From contig CATXYA010000113.1 in the NCBI GenBank assembly GCA_958403605.1, forward strand, positions 1 through 6,289: a stretch of 6,289 nt of DNA. The letters are read 5' to 3'. A model generated the notes under the pieces. That model had not been told where the DNA came from, did not search any database, and saw only the letters and a list, made by a program, of their open reading frames with translations. Source of the DNA: an uncultured Oscillospiraceae bacterium (GTDB taxonomy: Bacteria; Bacillota; Clostridia; Oscillospirales; Ruminococcaceae). Position 1 is the first letter of the stretch; each line of letters begins with the position of its first letter. Positions 6,149 through 6,289 of the stretch are shown one piece after another. A program made the position numbers and the translations under genes.

Positions 6149-6198
6149 TTGTTTTTCCTTGCTTTCGCGGAAAAACAACGTAGTTGTACGCTTGCGTA
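6149..6198. repeat. Nested inverted repeats next to the CTCATCCG element
   Basis: TTGTTTTTCC (6149-6158) pairs perfectly with GGAAAAACAA (6169-6178) over a 10-nt loop. The distal arm overlaps a second possible stem, ACAAC (6175-6179) with GTTGT (6183-6187), so the two would compete. TACGC (6187-6191) with GCGTA (6194-6198) is a third small stem. The run continues directly from the preceding repeat and may be part of one compound mobile or dispersed element. Confidence 0.5.
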
Positions 6199-6228
6199 AA
6201 GGTATTAACAAGCCTACAGATTTTAGTA

Positions 6229-6289
6229 AGCAGTAGCAGGGCGGCTTGCCGCCCGCGTTGCAGCAGTAGCCGCCAGCAGTGGGCCGTTG
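6229..6289. repeat. Direct repeats and GC hairpin at the window edge
   Basis: AGCAGTAGC occurs at 6229-6237 and again at 6262-6270, 33 bp apart, with a partial copy AGCAGT at 6275-6280. Between them GGGCGGC (6239-6245) pairs perfectly with GCCGCCC (6248-6254) over a 2-nt loop. The region continues past the window, so its nature and extent cannot be settled. I see no gene start or tRNA/rRNA pattern in it. Confidence 0.4.

Noticed and set aside
4933..6183. Plus-strand open frame of 416 codons opposite the MFS gene
   Set aside because: A low-complexity His/Asp/Gly/Ala-rich translation, antisense to a clear membrane transporter.
6110..6289. Minus-strand frame without stops for 59 codons, entering from the window edge and containing RKRTTTLFF and PGGGRC
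   Set aside because: It runs entirely through the inverted repeats and the dispersed-repeat candidate, shows no domain, and looks like a repeat-derived translation. The part beyond the edge could change this view.
6097..6289. CRISPR array or retron-type RNA
   Set aside because: No regularly spaced identical repeats with unique spacers, no reverse transcriptase or cas gene in the window; the structure fits nested palindromes better.

Overview
The window reads as a stretch of chromosome from a high-GC member of the Bacillota, most likely a Clostridia-type anaerobe. The reasons are GGGAGG/AAGGAG Shine-Dalgarno sites about 8 nt from the starts, a YesM/YesN-style two-component pair (His_kinase-family sensor plus AraC-type response regulator), and a C/G-rich dispersed repeat of a kind I associate from memory with gut Clostridia. 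The species cannot be fixed from the sequence.

Layout: (1) 1-219 (+) is the C-terminal end of a MATE-family multidrug/organic-cation exporter, closed by a strong intrinsic terminator (211-236) whose stem contains the stop codon. (2) 289-1152 (+) encodes a 287-aa NodB-like (CE4) polysaccharide deacetylase without a signal peptide. (3) 1153-1309 is a regulatory gap with a weak candidate terminator hairpin, a good sigma-A-like promoter (1256-1284) and a 10-bp-phased CCAT repeat lying on that promoter. (4) 1310-3058 (+) encodes a membrane sensor histidine kinase of 582 aa, and 3055-4662 (+) a 535-aa receiver/AraC-type response regulator. Their ends overlap by GTGA, so they form a translationally coupled operon. 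(5) 4678-4711 is a perfect hairpin with an A-tract before it and a T-tract after it, a bidirectional terminator between convergent genes. (6) 4825-6015 (-) encodes a 396-aa, probably 12-helix MFS transporter. (7) 6016-6289, upstream of the MFS gene, holds several nested inverted repeats (about 6097-6289), probably a REP/MITE-like dispersed element. I see no convincing gene there.

How the parts may work together: the sensor kinase has two membrane helices flanking an external domain of about 240 residues and should signal to the AraC-type regulator, which would bind DNA. In this family the targets are often carbohydrate uptake or degradation genes. No ABC sugar transporter operon is visible here, so the nearest candidate targets are the deacetylase, the MFS exporter and the pair's own promoter; this link is inference. 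All intact genes look whole, with no frameshifts. Most of the window is conventional. The points that merit a second look are the receiver-domain Lys-to-Gln substitution, the divergent H-box, the phased CCAT repeat on the kinase promoter, the leaderless deacetylase and the repeat cluster at the right end.
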